64,000 nucleotides of DNA from Natronorubrum tibetense GA33 (GTDB taxonomy: Archaea > Halobacteriota > Halobacteria > Halobacteriales > Natrialbaceae): the NCBI RefSeq assembly GCF_000383975.1, contig NZ_KB913017.1, positions 1,185,133 to 1,249,132 of the forward strand, given 5' to 3'. Below are positions 42,002 through 51,491 of the stretch, piece after piece; the first letter of the stretch is position 1; every line of letters starts with the position of its first letter. A model generated the notes under the pieces. The model saw only the letters and a list, made by a program, of their open reading frames with translations. It was not told the origin of the DNA and did no database searches. Made by a program: the position numbers and the translations under genes.

Positions 42002-42171
42002 CTGTTTGTATCGGTGAATGGCTCGAGTACGATTAAACGTTTTTATGGGTTGAATAAACGAACTACCGCACTCGTGTCGTCGACCGTCTACTCGGTGGAC
42101 CCGCTGACAGTACCGGATTAGCCATCACGGACCTGCTCGCTTCTCGAACTGGCTTTGTTAGACGCTGCCCC

Positions 42172-43425
42172 TCAGACCGGTTCACCGAACGCGTACATCG
42201 TCTCGTGAGCCGTCACCTCGAGGTCGACGAAATCGCCGGGCTCGAGGCCGTGCTCGGTCGCGTTTTGTACGATTATCTGCCGGTAGGCCGAGTCCCGACA
42301 CTTCAGCGAGTCGGCGGTGCCCTCCTCGACGACCAGCACGTCTTCGCGGGTCTCGCCGACCATGTCGGCGTAGGCCTCGCCGACGATGTCGCGTTTCGCC
42401 GCGCTCATCTCCTTCGAACGCTCCTTCTTGAGCGTCCCGCCGAGCCCCTTCATTTCGGCGGCGTCGGTGCCCGGCCGCTTCGAGAATCGGGTGACGTTGA
42501 CTTTTTCGGGTCGCGTCTCGCGCAGCAGGGCCATCGACTGGGCGTGGTCGTGGTCCGTCTCCGTCGGGAAGCCGACGATGAAGTCCGTCGAGAGCGTCCA
42601 GTAGTCGAGGGCCTCGTCGAAGGCATCGATGATTTCGAGATACTCCTCGACCTGGTGCTGGCGGCGCATGTCCCCGAGCACGTCGTCGCTGCCGGACTGC
42701 ACCGGCGCGTGGAGGAAATCGTAGAGTTCGTCGTACTCGGCGAAGACGTCGGCCAGCTCCTCGCGGATGCCGTGGACGCCCTTCGGGTTGGCCATCCCCA
42801 CGCGAACGCGGAACTCGCCCTCGAGTTCGCAGATCTGCTCGAGCAGGCGGTGCAGTTTGCGTTCGCCCTCGTCCCAGCCGTAGACGCCGGTGTCCTGACC
42901 CGTGATTCGGATCTCCTTCGCACCGGCGTGGATCAGCGCGCGGGCCTTCTCGACGTTCTCCTCGATGGGTGGGGACTCGATTTTCCCCGTCGCGTGCTTG
43001 GTGATGCAGTACGAGCAGTCGGACATACAGCCCCGCGCGATGGGGAGGATGCCGACGACACCGTCCAGAATCGGCTCGGCGTCGGGCGTCGTCGTCGGAC
43101 ACTCGCCGTTCGTGACGGCCTCTGGCACTTCGTCCCAGTGGAGCACCTGCCCGTCGACGTCGGCCTTCGAAAACTCCTCGCCCTGGGCGAGGGCCATACA
43201 GCCCGTGATGAACAGATCCGCAGTTTCGTCGGCCAACTCCTCCGCTCGGCGGAGCATGTTCCGCTCGGTCTTCTCGACGACAGTGCAGGTGTTCAGGATG
43301 GCGACGTCGGCCTCGTCGACCCCCTCGACTCGGTAGTGGCCCGCATCGCGGAGCCGTCGCTCGATTTCACGGCTCTCCCCGCGATTGGACGTACAGCCGT
43401 ACGTCTCGATGTGGTACCGGGCCAT
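42172..43425 (-). CDS. tRNA (t6A37) methylthiotransferase, MtaB/CDKAL1 type radical-SAM enzyme
   Basis: 417 residues. UPF0004 domain at 1-105 with cluster Cys11, Cys47 and Cys76; radical-SAM CxxxCxxC RGCMSDCSYC (Cys133, 137, 140); a TRAM domain at the C-terminus (GEAYADMVGETREDVLVVEE through DFVDLEVTAHE). It adds a methylthio group to N6-threonylcarbamoyladenosine at position 37 of ANN-decoding tRNAs. The archaeal form is nearer to the human CDKAL1 group (e-MtaB). Its 3' end has a duplicate 500 bp downstream. Confidence 0.92.
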   Translation of the reverse strand: MARYHIETYGCTSNRGESREIERRLRDAGHYRVEGVDEADVAILNTCTVVEKTERNMLRRAEELADETADLFITGCMALAQGEEFSKADVDGQVLHWDEVPEAVTNGECPTTTPDAEPILDGVVGILPIARGCMSDCSYCITKHATGKIESPPIEENVEKARALIHAGAKEIRITGQDTGVYGWDEGERKLHRLLEQICELEGEFRVRVGMANPKGVHGIREELADVFAEYDELYDFLHAPVQSGSDDVLGDMRRQHQVEEYLEIIDAFDEALDYWTLSTDFIVGFPTETDHDHAQSMALLRETRPEKVNVTRFSKRPGTDAAEMKGLGGTLKKERSKEMSAAKRDIVGEAYADMVGETREDVLVVEEGTADSLKCRDSAYRQIIVQNATEHGLEPGDFVDLEVTAHETMYAFGEPV

Positions 43426-43575
43426 TCGTTGCTATACGCTCGTCCGATCCGAACGGCCAAAAGCCCGACGGATCGGGGCAGTCCACCGACTGGCGACCGA
43501 ATCCTCCCTCGAGGCCTCCTCGGCGACACGAGAGTGCGATCGCCACGCTCCGACGCACGTCGGTCACGGGAGGCC

Positions 43576-44706
43576 TTAGAACTCGCCTCGAAACTGGGCG
43601 TCAGAGAGCACGCCGGGTCGCCCCATGCCCCCGCCCACGTACTCGCCGCGTTGGACTCGTTCACGAAAGATGTCGTAGACTCGATACCGCTCACCGTCAC
43701 GCGGGTCTTCGAACGTCTCCGTCCCGCGAGCGCCGCCGAACACCGCCCAGTCGGTTTCCTTGTCGACGTTGAACCAGCACGCCATCCGGACGTCGTTCGC
43801 TTCGATGTAATCGAAAGCGTCGTCGATCCACTCGCGTTTGGCCTGGACGTCGTGGTCGCCGTCCCGACTCGAGGTCGTTCCGAACTCGGGAATCGAGAGG
43901 GGACGATCGGTGAGGTCGGCGACTCTGGTTCGCATCGGTTCGAAGGTCGACTCCGGCGACTGCCAGCCCTCACCCATCGGGCTGTCGCCGAAATTGTAGC
44001 CGTCGATGCCGACCCAATCGACGTACTCGTCGCCGGGGTAGCTCGCTTCCGTGGGCACCTCCCCGTGTTCCGTCGCGTTCGGATTCCAGAGCCACTGCAC
44101 CCGATCTCGAGGATCGTCCGCACGGATCGCGTCGATGGCGTCGACCGCGTCCATCAGCCGCTCGTGGACGTACCGCCAGGCGTCGATGAAGGCCTCGGCG
44201 TCGCCGTCCTCGAGGACGCTCCAGGGGAGCCAGTCGCCGTTCATCTCCGGAAACGGTCTGAAGTAGAGTCGCCGCGGCCCGTCGATCACCGGATCGTCGG
44301 TCGCCAACCACGCCGCGAGTTCCGCTACCCACCACTCGAGGACGTCGTCGTACTCGCCATCGCAAACCTGCCGCGTGATCGTCGACGGAGTCTCCGTCTC
44401 CGAGCCGATGTAGGAGAGCCAGGTGACCATCGGCACGTGACCCGTTTGCCAGACCTCGGTCATCCCGGAGAGAAACTGCCGGCGCACGGGCTCGTCGTCG
44501 TCTGCGTTTACGTACAGCGTGAGTACGCCGAAGCGGGTCTCGAGCCACCGTTCGAAGGGACGGAACTGCTCCGGAGACGCGGCGTTTTCGCCCGGATACG
44601 CGCCGAGAATCCGCCGTCGCTCGTCGGTCGTCGGCCCGGCACAGCCGCTGATCGAACTCAGAAACGGGGCCGTGCCGACAGAGCAGAGTACGTCTCGTCG
44701 TCGCAC
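43576..44706 (-). CDS. GH26-like secreted lipoprotein glycosidase
   Basis: 376 residues. A short signal (MRRRDVLCSVGTAPFLSSIS) with lipobox ISGC (Cys22) predicts a Tat-type lipoprotein on the outer membrane face. The barrel shows GH26 marks: acid/base Glu154 in LYFRPFPEMNGDWLPW and nucleophile Glu274 in PLSIPEFGTTSS, with WVGIDGYNFG between. GH26 enzymes mostly cut beta-mannans or beta-1,3/1,4-glucans. Substrate cannot be fixed. Confidence 0.8.
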   Translation of the reverse strand: MRRRDVLCSVGTAPFLSSISGCAGPTTDERRRILGAYPGENAASPEQFRPFERWLETRFGVLTLYVNADDDEPVRRQFLSGMTEVWQTGHVPMVTWLSYIGSETETPSTITRQVCDGEYDDVLEWWVAELAAWLATDDPVIDGPRRLYFRPFPEMNGDWLPWSVLEDGDAEAFIDAWRYVHERLMDAVDAIDAIRADDPRDRVQWLWNPNATEHGEVPTEASYPGDEYVDWVGIDGYNFGDSPMGEGWQSPESTFEPMRTRVADLTDRPLSIPEFGTTSSRDGDHDVQAKREWIDDAFDYIEANDVRMACWFNVDKETDWAVFGGARGTETFEDPRDGERYRVYDIFRERVQRGEYVGGGMGRPGVLSDAQFRGEF

Positions 44707-44801
44707 GAGAGTGGTACGGCTCGAGCGGACATACGTATCGCGGACGGTCGCGGGCGCGCCGAAAGCGTGCCTTCAAGTCCGACGCCGCGCAACGCCACCA
44801 C

Positions 44802-46052
44802 ATGAACCCAGGCGATCGCGTTCGCGTCGACCGCGCGGATCGCACGTACGAAGGCGTGTTGCTCCCCTCGAGTACCGACGACCACCTCGTCGTCAAACTC
44901 GAGGGCGGCTACAACGTCGGCGTCGACCGGGACGGCGCCGACGTCGAACTGCTCGAAGAGGACGTCTACGAGATCGACGGCGACACCGCGGGCGAGGAAG
45001 GGAGCGTCTCCGAGATCGAGTTCGACGACGACCTACCGACGATTTCGCTGATCTCGACGGGCGGCACCATCGCGTCGACGGTCGACTACCGCACGGGTGC
45101 CGTGACGGCCCAGTTCGACGCCGAGGACGTCCTGCGCGCCGTGCCGGATCTCGCTGGCCGCGCAAACTACCGCGGGCGTGTCGTCGCGAACATCCTCTCG
45201 GAGAATATGGAGCCGCCGCTCTGGCAGGACCTCGCCCGCGCCGTCTCCGAGGAGATCGAGGCCGGCGCCGACGGCGTCGTCGTCATGCACGGCACCGACA
45301 CGATGCAGTACTCCGCGTCGGCGCTCGCGTTCATGCTCGAGACGCCCGTTCCGATCGTCTTCACGGGCAGCCAGCGTTCGGCCGACCGGCCCTCCTCGGA
45401 CAACGTCATGAACGCCGTTTCGGCCGTCGAAGCCGCTAAGAGCGACTGCGCAGAGGTGCTGGTCTGCATGCACGGTTCCGAGAGCGACGATGTCTGTGCG
45501 CTGCATCGCGGAACGCGCGTCCGGAAGAACCACACCTCGCGTCGCGACGCCTTCGAGACCGTCGGTGCGGAGCCGCTGGGCGAGGTCGAGTACGAGACGG
45601 AGGCAGTCACGTTTCGACGAGAGTACCAACAGCGAGGCGAGACCGATCTCGAGCTTCGCGACGCCCTCGAGAGCGACGTCGAACTCCTGAAGTTCACCCC
45701 CGGGATGGACCCCGCCTTCCTCGACGTCGTCGAGGGGTCGGCGGGGCTGGTCATCGAGGGCACCGGTCTCGGCCACGTCCACACCGACCTGATCCCCCGC
45801 ATCGAGGAACTGATCGAGGACGGCACGACGGTCGTGATGACGAGCCAGTGTATCGAGGGGCGGGTCTGTGACCGAGTCTACGACACGGGACGGGATCTGC
45901 TCGAGGCGGGCGTCGTCGAGGCCGGCGACACCCTGCCCGGGACCGCGAAGGTGAAGCTGATGTGGGCGCTCGAGCACAGCGACAATGTAGAGGAGGCGAT
46001 GGGGACTTCGCTGGCCGGCGAGATTCAGGAGCGGTCGGTTCCCTGGGAGTAG
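44802..46052 (+). CDS. gatD: Glutamyl-tRNA(Gln) amidotransferase subunit D
   Basis: 416 residues. The GatD-specific N-terminal domain (MNPGDRVRVDRADRTYEGVL, about 1-75) is followed by an asparaginase-like domain with ISLISTGGTIASTVDYRTGA (catalytic Thr), MHGTDTMQYSASALAFML (Thr/Asp) and FTGSQRSADRPSSDNVMNAV. With GatE it makes Gln-tRNA(Gln) in archaea. gatE is not in this window. Divergent from the GH26-like gene. Confidence 0.95.
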   Translation: MNPGDRVRVDRADRTYEGVLLPSSTDDHLVVKLEGGYNVGVDRDGADVELLEEDVYEIDGDTAGEEGSVSEIEFDDDLPTISLISTGGTIASTVDYRTGAVTAQFDAEDVLRAVPDLAGRANYRGRVVANILSENMEPPLWQDLARAVSEEIEAGADGVVVMHGTDTMQYSASALAFMLETPVPIVFTGSQRSADRPSSDNVMNAVSAVEAAKSDCAEVLVCMHGSESDDVCALHRGTRVRKNHTSRRDAFETVGAEPLGEVEYETEAVTFRREYQQRGETDLELRDALESDVELLKFTPGMDPAFLDVVEGSAGLVIEGTGLGHVHTDLIPRIEELIEDGTTVVMTSQCIEGRVCDRVYDTGRDLLEAGVVEAGDTLPGTAKVKLMWALEHSDNVEEAMGTSLAGEIQERSVPWE

Positions 46053-46193
46053 TCGCAAAATCGACCGTCTCGACAGCGGCTCAGGCGAACGCTCCATCCC
46101 ATCACCCCGTCGCCGGTATGCGATTCCACGGCACGCTGCGCCCGTCTGAAAAGCGCTTTCCCGCGTGACTTCCTCAGGTGCGTTCAACGAACC

Positions 46194-47159
46194 ATGGTTC
46201 CCAATCTGGAGACCGAGACGCCGGTCGAGATCCGCCGGGCGACCCACGACGACTACGAGGCCGTCGTCGACTTCACGAGCGACATCTGGCCGGATCGCGG
46301 CGGCGATTACATTCCGAAAATCTACCACGATTGGCTCGAGGACGACGGCGAAGAGGACAGGAAGACGTTCCTTGCGACGGTCGACGGCGAGGCCGCAGGC
46401 ATCGTCCAGGCCGTCATGCTCACCCCCGACGAGGCCTGGTTTCAGGGGATGCGCGTCTCGGCCGACCACCGACGGCAGGGCGTGAGCCACCGGCTAACCG
46501 AGGCCTGCTTCGAGTGGGCTCGCGAACGTGGTGCGACGGTCGGCCGCGTCATGATCTTCTCGTGGAACGCGGTCTCGATCGGGGCTGCCCGTTCGAGCGG
46601 CTACGAGCCGATCACGGAGTTCCGGTTCGCCCAACCCACCCCTGATCCCGATACCGAGGGCCCGAATCGGGTCTCGAACGATCCCGCGGCCGCCTGGCGC
46701 TACTGGACCCACAGCGACGCCCGCGAGCACTTGAACGGGCTCGGACTCGATCCCGACGAATCGTGGGCCGTCCGCGAACTCGCGCGGGAGGACTTCGAGC
46801 GCTTCGCCGACGAGTCGGCCGTCTTCGCGGTCAAGAACGCGGACGGACTCGCGGGGGCGGCCTACCGGAGCCGAACCTACGAGCGGACCGTCGGGAACGA
46901 TGCCGACGCCGACTCGAGCGACGACACGGAACCCGAAACCGAGACGTGGGCCGAATACGGCGTCGGCGCGTGGGAGGACATCGAAGCGGCCCGCTCGTTG
47001 TTCGCGGCGATCGCTCGAGACGCGGCCGACTGCGGGGCCGACGAGACCCGCGTCCTGATCCCCGAAACCGCCCAGTGCGTCTGTGACGTCCCCTACGCCG
47101 GAGCAGGAATTTCCGACGAACCGGACTTCGTACTCGGGATCGATTTGACCGTCGACTGA
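46194..47159 (+). CDS. GNAT acetyltransferase (two-domain)
   Basis: 321 residues. N-terminal GNAT domain with the acetyl-CoA loop QGMRVSADHRRQGVSHRLTE and a second GNAT-like half (AAYRSRTYERTVGNDADADS; FAAIARDAADCGADETRVLI). An acidic insertion (about 235-255) separates the parts of the second half. Acceptor unknown. Start ATG 46194 (MVPNLETETPVEIRRATHDD). Confidence 0.82.
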   Translation: MVPNLETETPVEIRRATHDDYEAVVDFTSDIWPDRGGDYIPKIYHDWLEDDGEEDRKTFLATVDGEAAGIVQAVMLTPDEAWFQGMRVSADHRRQGVSHRLTEACFEWARERGATVGRVMIFSWNAVSIGAARSSGYEPITEFRFAQPTPDPDTEGPNRVSNDPAAAWRYWTHSDAREHLNGLGLDPDESWAVRELAREDFERFADESAVFAVKNADGLAGAAYRSRTYERTVGNDADADSSDDTEPETETWAEYGVGAWEDIEAARSLFAAIARDAADCGADETRVLIPETAQCVCDVPYAGAGISDEPDFVLGIDLTVD

Positions 47160-47305
47160 CTGGAGACGAGCCGTCGGTGTCGGTCTCTACAGGGGATCGG
47201 TCATCGGACGCCCGCGTTTTCGAAGCCCGCGAGACGCCGTTCGTTCAGCGGTGTTGACCGGTGGGGTACCCCTACTTGGTGCGTGCTAGCGTGGGTGAAG
47301 ACGGT

Positions 47306-48571
47306 ATGGTCGCCGAAGCCCCGCGAGAGAGCCGCCACGACGAGATCGAGGCGATAGTGGAAGCGAAAGACGGCGGCGTGAAACCGGTTCGAGACGAGGC
47401 GAACAAGTACACGGTCGTCGGTGCAGCCGAGCGGAGCACCTTCGCGAACTGGTTGACGCCCGTCGAGGAGCACTTCGTTTGCCACCGGAACGACATTCCG
47501 GACGGCGACGTCGACGCGTGGACCGTCTCGCTCACCGGACAGGTCGAGGCGACGCTCTCAGTGAGCGATATCGCAGACGAGCACCCCACCGTCGCGGTCG
47601 CCCACACGATGGAGTGTGCGGGAAACGGCCGCGGACAACACGACCCCGAAACGGGAAGCGTCCAGTGGGGGTTCGAGGCCGCCGCCACCGCAATCTGGAC
47701 CGGCGCGCCGCTCGGGTCGATCCTTCGCGACCACGGCGTGGAGTCCACCGAGGGGAAGTGGTTGACCGCGGTCGGCGGGGACCCCGCCGACGGCGACGAT
47801 GTCTTCGCGCGGTCGATTCCGCTCGAGAAAGCGACCGACGACTGCATCCTCGCCTTCGAGATGAACGGCGAGACGCTCCCGCGGGAGCACGGCTATCCGA
47901 TCCGATTGATCGTTCCCGGCTGGTACGGCGTCAACAACGTCAAGTGGGTCGAGGAGCTCCGAGTCACGGACTCGATGGTGGGTCAGGGCTCGCTCGACCG
48001 GCCGGGCGAACACGCTTACTGGCAGCAGGAAGCCTACCGGATTCACCCCCAGGAGACCGATCCCGACCCGAACGAGACGATCGAGACGGTCGACACCTGG
48101 GAGCAACTCGAGGGCGCAGTCGATCACCCCTACACGTTCGACGCGAACGTGATGTCGGTGATCGGGAGCCCAGACGGGGAGTCACCCGTGACGCCGAAAG
48201 CGGACGGAACAGTCGATATTCGGGGCGTCGCCTGGGCGGGCGACGACGCGGTCGACCGGGTAGAGCTCTCGACCGACCGCGGCGACACGTGGGACGACGC
48301 GGAACTGTTCGGCCCTGACTACGCCGGCGCGTGGCGGCTGTTCCGGTACGGCTGGGACGCAGCGCTCGGACGCCACACGCTCGTATCGCGTGCGACCGAC
48401 GAACTGGGCCGGCGACAGCCGGCGACCATCTCCGCGCCCGACGCCTGGGGCGAGGTGCTCGAGAACGACGAGTTCCCCTGGAACGAGGGCGGCTACGCCG
48501 CAAACGCCTACGAACCAAACGGCGTGACGGTCGAGGTCCGTTCCGCGGACGACTCGACGGAAAACGAGTGA
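47306..48571 (+). CDS. Sulfite oxidase-family molybdopterin enzyme
   Basis: 421 residues from ATG 47306 (a GTG at 47261 is possible but adds an unlike segment). The molybdopterin domain shows VAHTMECAGNGRG with the Cys that binds Mo, WTGAPLGSILRDHGV and GYPIRLIVPGWYGVNNVKW; the C-terminal immunoglobulin-like dimerisation domain has VDIRGVAWAGDDAVDRVELS. No signal peptide, so cytosolic. It oxidises sulfite or a related substrate. The gene beside it encodes a MoaD/SAMP-like protein. Confidence 0.88.
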   Translation: MVAEAPRESRHDEIEAIVEAKDGGVKPVRDEANKYTVVGAAERSTFANWLTPVEEHFVCHRNDIPDGDVDAWTVSLTGQVEATLSVSDIADEHPTVAVAHTMECAGNGRGQHDPETGSVQWGFEAAATAIWTGAPLGSILRDHGVESTEGKWLTAVGGDPADGDDVFARSIPLEKATDDCILAFEMNGETLPREHGYPIRLIVPGWYGVNNVKWVEELRVTDSMVGQGSLDRPGEHAYWQQEAYRIHPQETDPDPNETIETVDTWEQLEGAVDHPYTFDANVMSVIGSPDGESPVTPKADGTVDIRGVAWAGDDAVDRVELSTDRGDTWDDAELFGPDYAGAWRLFRYGWDAALGRHTLVSRATDELGRRQPATISAPDAWGEVLENDEFPWNEGGYAANAYEPNGVTVEVRSADDSTENE

Positions 48572-48602
48572 CCGGACGGGACAACTCGCGGCTCGACGCC
48601 CG

Positions 48603-48884
48603 CTATCCGCCGCTGACCGGCGGGAACAGCGCCAGTTCGTCTCCGTCCTCGAGTTCCGTCTCGAGCCCTTCCTCCTCGACTAAGACGTTCGTCCCGTTGC
48701 GAAGCACGTTGATCTGGGATCGCAACTCGCCGTCGTCCAGGACGCGCGCCTCGAGATCGGGTCGGTCCGCGACGAGTTGCTCGAGGGCGTCTCCGACGGT
48801 ATCACCGGCAGCGGCGTCGACGGTGACGTGTTTGTCGCCTGCGTGCTCCGCGAGGTCGGCAAAGAGCTTCCACTCCGTAGGCAT
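48603..48884 (-). CDS. Ubiquitin-like small modifier/MoaD-like protein
   Basis: 93 residues from ATG 48882-48884 (MPTEWKLFADLAEHAGDKHV). Beta-grasp fold with C-terminal LFPPVSGG: the diglycine tail that is activated as an adenylate, as in SAMP1 and MoaD. It may tag proteins, supply sulfur for molybdopterin, or both. Convergent with the sulfite oxidase-like gene (31 bp apart). The longer frame to 49121 is rejected. Confidence 0.88.
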   Translation of the reverse strand: MPTEWKLFADLAEHAGDKHVTVDAAAGDTVGDALEQLVADRPDLEARVLDDGELRSQINVLRNGTNVLVEEEGLETELEDGDELALFPPVSGG

Positions 48885-48915
48885 ACGTGGCGGTATCGGT
48901 GCCGACGGCAAGTAG

Positions 48916-50232
48916 CTACCGCTCCCGCGTGCGGTTCGCCGGCGACGCCGACTCCGTCCCCGGTGGCCCTCCCGAGGATGCAGCCGAATCCGCGTTCGAT
49001 CCGCGTGTCTGTGCGATCTCGGACACCCGCCGCAGCGCCTCCGGACGACCGAGCACGTACGCCGTGTCGCCGGCCTCGAGCCGCGTTTCTCCGTCGGGTA
49101 ACGCGAGGCGGTCGCCGGCATCGGGTGCCGAGTCCCCGCACTCGACGGCGACGACGAGCACCGGAAGCGAGCCGACGGTCGCTCCCTCGAGTCCGTCGCC
49201 GGCCGCGACGGGGAGCGTCGTCACCGTCTCGTCGGCCGCTCGCAGGAGGGAGACGAGGTCGCGCTCCGCGCCCGGATTTCGGGGCAGGGTCACGAGTCGG
49301 TGGGCGACGTCGGACTCGAGCGCCTCCGCATCGTCGGCGTCGACGGCGACGGTCGCGATGTCGTCGGCCACGCCGCGGAGTTCGCCGCCGGTCACCCGCC
49401 GCAGCGAGTCGCCCTCGCGTCGCCAGATGCGGACCGCATCGCCCGGACTGGCGTCGGGTGCGGGGTCGCCCCGGATCGCAACGGCGACGCTGCCCGGTGC
49501 GAGCGTCGGCCCGATCCCGGCCGGACGACTGCCGAGTCCGAGGTGGGAAATCGTGCCGTCGTCGTCGAACTCGACGTCGACGTGGCCGATCCCGTAATCG
49601 CGTTCCAGACGCTCGATCAGCCGCTCGCGGAGCCGATCGGTGGTGAGCCGTCGCGGGAGGAGGAACGTCTGGCCCGCGAGTTCCGCCTTCGTCGACGGAT
49701 CGACGGGGTCGTAGCCGTCGACGTCCGCGATGGTCTCGGGGAGTTCGACGGTGACGACGCGGCCCGCCGAGCGGACGAGTTGGCCGACCTCCGTCATCGT
49801 TCGAGGGGTCGTCATGGAGAACACGTCCCGTGCGAGGTAGTCGCCCGCTCGGCGACCGCCGTCGGCGGCGATCGCACTCGCGGAGAAGGCGGCGACGGTG
49901 TAGACGGCCGTCGCGGGCTCGAGGAGTCCCGTGTCGCCGATGATCGCGTCCTGCAGGGCGGACTGCGTGTTCAGCCAGATCGCAACCATCGTGACACCGA
50001 GTAAGATCGCGATGCCCTCGGGAATCTCGTCCGCGCTGTACCAGCGGAAGACGAACGCCACCGTCGCCCCCGTTCCGGCCGCGAGCAGGCCGAAGCCGAG
50101 AATGCGAACGGCAGCGTCCACCAGCGTCTCCGAGGGGAGCGTCTGGGCGGCAATGGGGTCGAAGATGGACACTGCGACGACCGGCTCGAGGACGAACAGG
50201 GCGACGACGAAATCGACGAGCGCGGGGCTCAT
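48916..50232 (-). CDS. Membrane protein with C-terminal RCK_C (TrkA_C) domain, second of an operon
   Basis: 438 residues from ATG 50230-50232 (MSPALVDFVVALFVLEPVVA). The N-terminal 130 residues hold about four hydrophobic helices (FVVALFVLEPVVAVSIF, ILGFGLLAAGTGATVAF, EGIAILLGVTMVAIWLN, AVYTVAAFSASAIAADG). The soluble C-terminus has RCK_C-like strands (VVAVECGDSAPDAGDRLALP and LEAGDTAYVLGRPEALRRVS). No nucleotide-binding TrkA_N domain is present. It overlaps the upstream gene by 4 bases. Function unknown, perhaps a ligand-sensing membrane partner. The 884-residue frame around it is spurious upstream of 50232. Confidence 0.75.
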   Translation of the reverse strand: MSPALVDFVVALFVLEPVVAVSIFDPIAAQTLPSETLVDAAVRILGFGLLAAGTGATVAFVFRWYSADEIPEGIAILLGVTMVAIWLNTQSALQDAIIGDTGLLEPATAVYTVAAFSASAIAADGGRRAGDYLARDVFSMTTPRTMTEVGQLVRSAGRVVTVELPETIADVDGYDPVDPSTKAELAGQTFLLPRRLTTDRLRERLIERLERDYGIGHVDVEFDDDGTISHLGLGSRPAGIGPTLAPGSVAVAIRGDPAPDASPGDAVRIWRREGDSLRRVTGGELRGVADDIATVAVDADDAEALESDVAHRLVTLPRNPGAERDLVSLLRAADETVTTLPVAAGDGLEGATVGSLPVLVVAVECGDSAPDAGDRLALPDGETRLEAGDTAYVLGRPEALRRVSEIAQTRGSNADSAASSGGPPGTESASPANRTRER

Positions 50233-51491
50233 CCGGAAACCCCCTCGACGAACTCGTCGATCGTCTTCTCCGGACCCGCGACGAACATCTCGTCGCCGGT
50301 CTCGAGTCGTCGTTCGATGCCGGGGCCGAACACCCAGCCGTGGCGACGACCGCTCGTCTCGCTCCCGTGGCGGCGAATCGCGAGGATCGTCACGGTCCCC
50401 GAGGAGACGGCGTCGACGGTCGAATCGCCGGCACCGGCCGGCCCGACGGTGACGCGCCGGATTGCGTATCCAGCCTGCCTGATCAGGGCGAACGCCTCGA
50501 ACTCGCGGCTGGTTCCGCGCGAACGGACCCGAATCCGCGGTGACTCGGCCTCGAGCAGCGCTTTGGCGTCTCGCCGGGCGACGGAGACGGTGACGCGGCC
50601 GACGCCGCCGGCGCTCGCGGTCGTCGGTTTCGCCGCCGGATCGAGCGGCGGCGCGTCCTCGCCGCCGTCGGTGACCGCCGCTCCGGACGGTTCGTCTCCC
50701 GACTCGTCGGCCGCGGTCTCGGCGTGTTCCGCGTCGATTTCGGTTCGCGCGCTCAGGACCGTCCCGGAGACTGTTCGCTCGCCGGCACGGACGGTCACCT
50801 CGTCCCCGCGGGCCAGCCCCGTCGGAACTAGCGTCGCGAGCGAGACGGCGCGCTGTCCCTCCGAAACGCGCTTCGAGAGGCCGCCCGAGGGCGGTGCTGC
50901 GACGATCGTCGCGCGGGCCTGTTCGTCGATCGTGACGTCGACGTCGGCCAGATCGTGGTCCGTTCGCAGGCGTTCCTCGAGGCGAATCTCGAGCTCCGAG
51001 AGCGGGATGTCGGCGGGGAGCTTCCACGAGCCGTTTTGCAGCGTCTGTCGGAGGGCGGGCGACAGCGCCGGGTAGCCCTCCATGTTCCGGATCTCGCCGG
51101 CAGGCCGAACCGTGACCTGTCCCATCGTCCCGACGAGTTCGACGACATCGGCCGAGAGCGTTCGTTGGCGGATCGAGGTAAAGGAGAGTCGGCGAGGCAG
51201 TTCCGCACCGAGTTTGTCGCCCTGGTTGTGCGCGTAGAGCGCGAGCATGAGGACGACGAGGACCGCGACCAGCAGCCGCGGCGACTGCGCGATGTCGGGT
51301 TCGACGAGACCCAGCAGCCCGCCCTGCACGCTGGCGATCGAGAGCGCGAGGACGACGACACCGAATCCGGGCAACGTGACACCCGTAAAGTAGCGGACGA
51401 GAAAGCCGAGCGAGCCGGCGACGAATGCGGGAACGATTCCCGTTAGAAGACCGAGATAGAGCCCGAGCAGGACTTCGACCGGAAGCGTCAT
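50229..51491 (-). CDS. Membrane protein with RCK_C-like C-terminal domains, first of an operon
   Basis: 420 residues from ATG 51489-51491 (MTLPVEVLLGLYLGLLTGIV). Three hydrophobic helices in the first 100 residues, then a cytosolic region with a helical NGSWKLPADIPLSELEIRLE module, an acidic disordered linker (about 255-290), and a C-terminal region (TVTILAIRRHGSETSGRRHG, LETGDEMFVAGPEKTIDEF) with the GDEMFVAG pattern of RCK_C domains. It is co-translated with the next gene (ATGA overlap). The two proteins are likely one complex. Known RCK_C domains bind c-di-AMP in K+ systems; that is only a family clue. Confidence 0.72.
   Translation of the reverse strand: MTLPVEVLLGLYLGLLTGIVPAFVAGSLGFLVRYFTGVTLPGFGVVVLALSIASVQGGLLGLVEPDIAQSPRLLVAVLVVLMLALYAHNQGDKLGAELPRRLSFTSIRQRTLSADVVELVGTMGQVTVRPAGEIRNMEGYPALSPALRQTLQNGSWKLPADIPLSELEIRLEERLRTDHDLADVDVTIDEQARATIVAAPPSGGLSKRVSEGQRAVSLATLVPTGLARGDEVTVRAGERTVSGTVLSARTEIDAEHAETAADESGDEPSGAAVTDGGEDAPPLDPAAKPTTASAGGVGRVTVSVARRDAKALLEAESPRIRVRSRGTSREFEAFALIRQAGYAIRRVTVGPAGAGDSTVDAVSSGTVTILAIRRHGSETSGRRHGWVFGPGIERRLETGDEMFVAGPEKTIDEFVEGVSG

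Noticed and set aside
42205-44805. 866-residue open frame on the plus strand
   Set aside because: It lies antisense to two well-supported genes (methylthiotransferase and the GH26-like protein), and its composition is a high-GC shadow.
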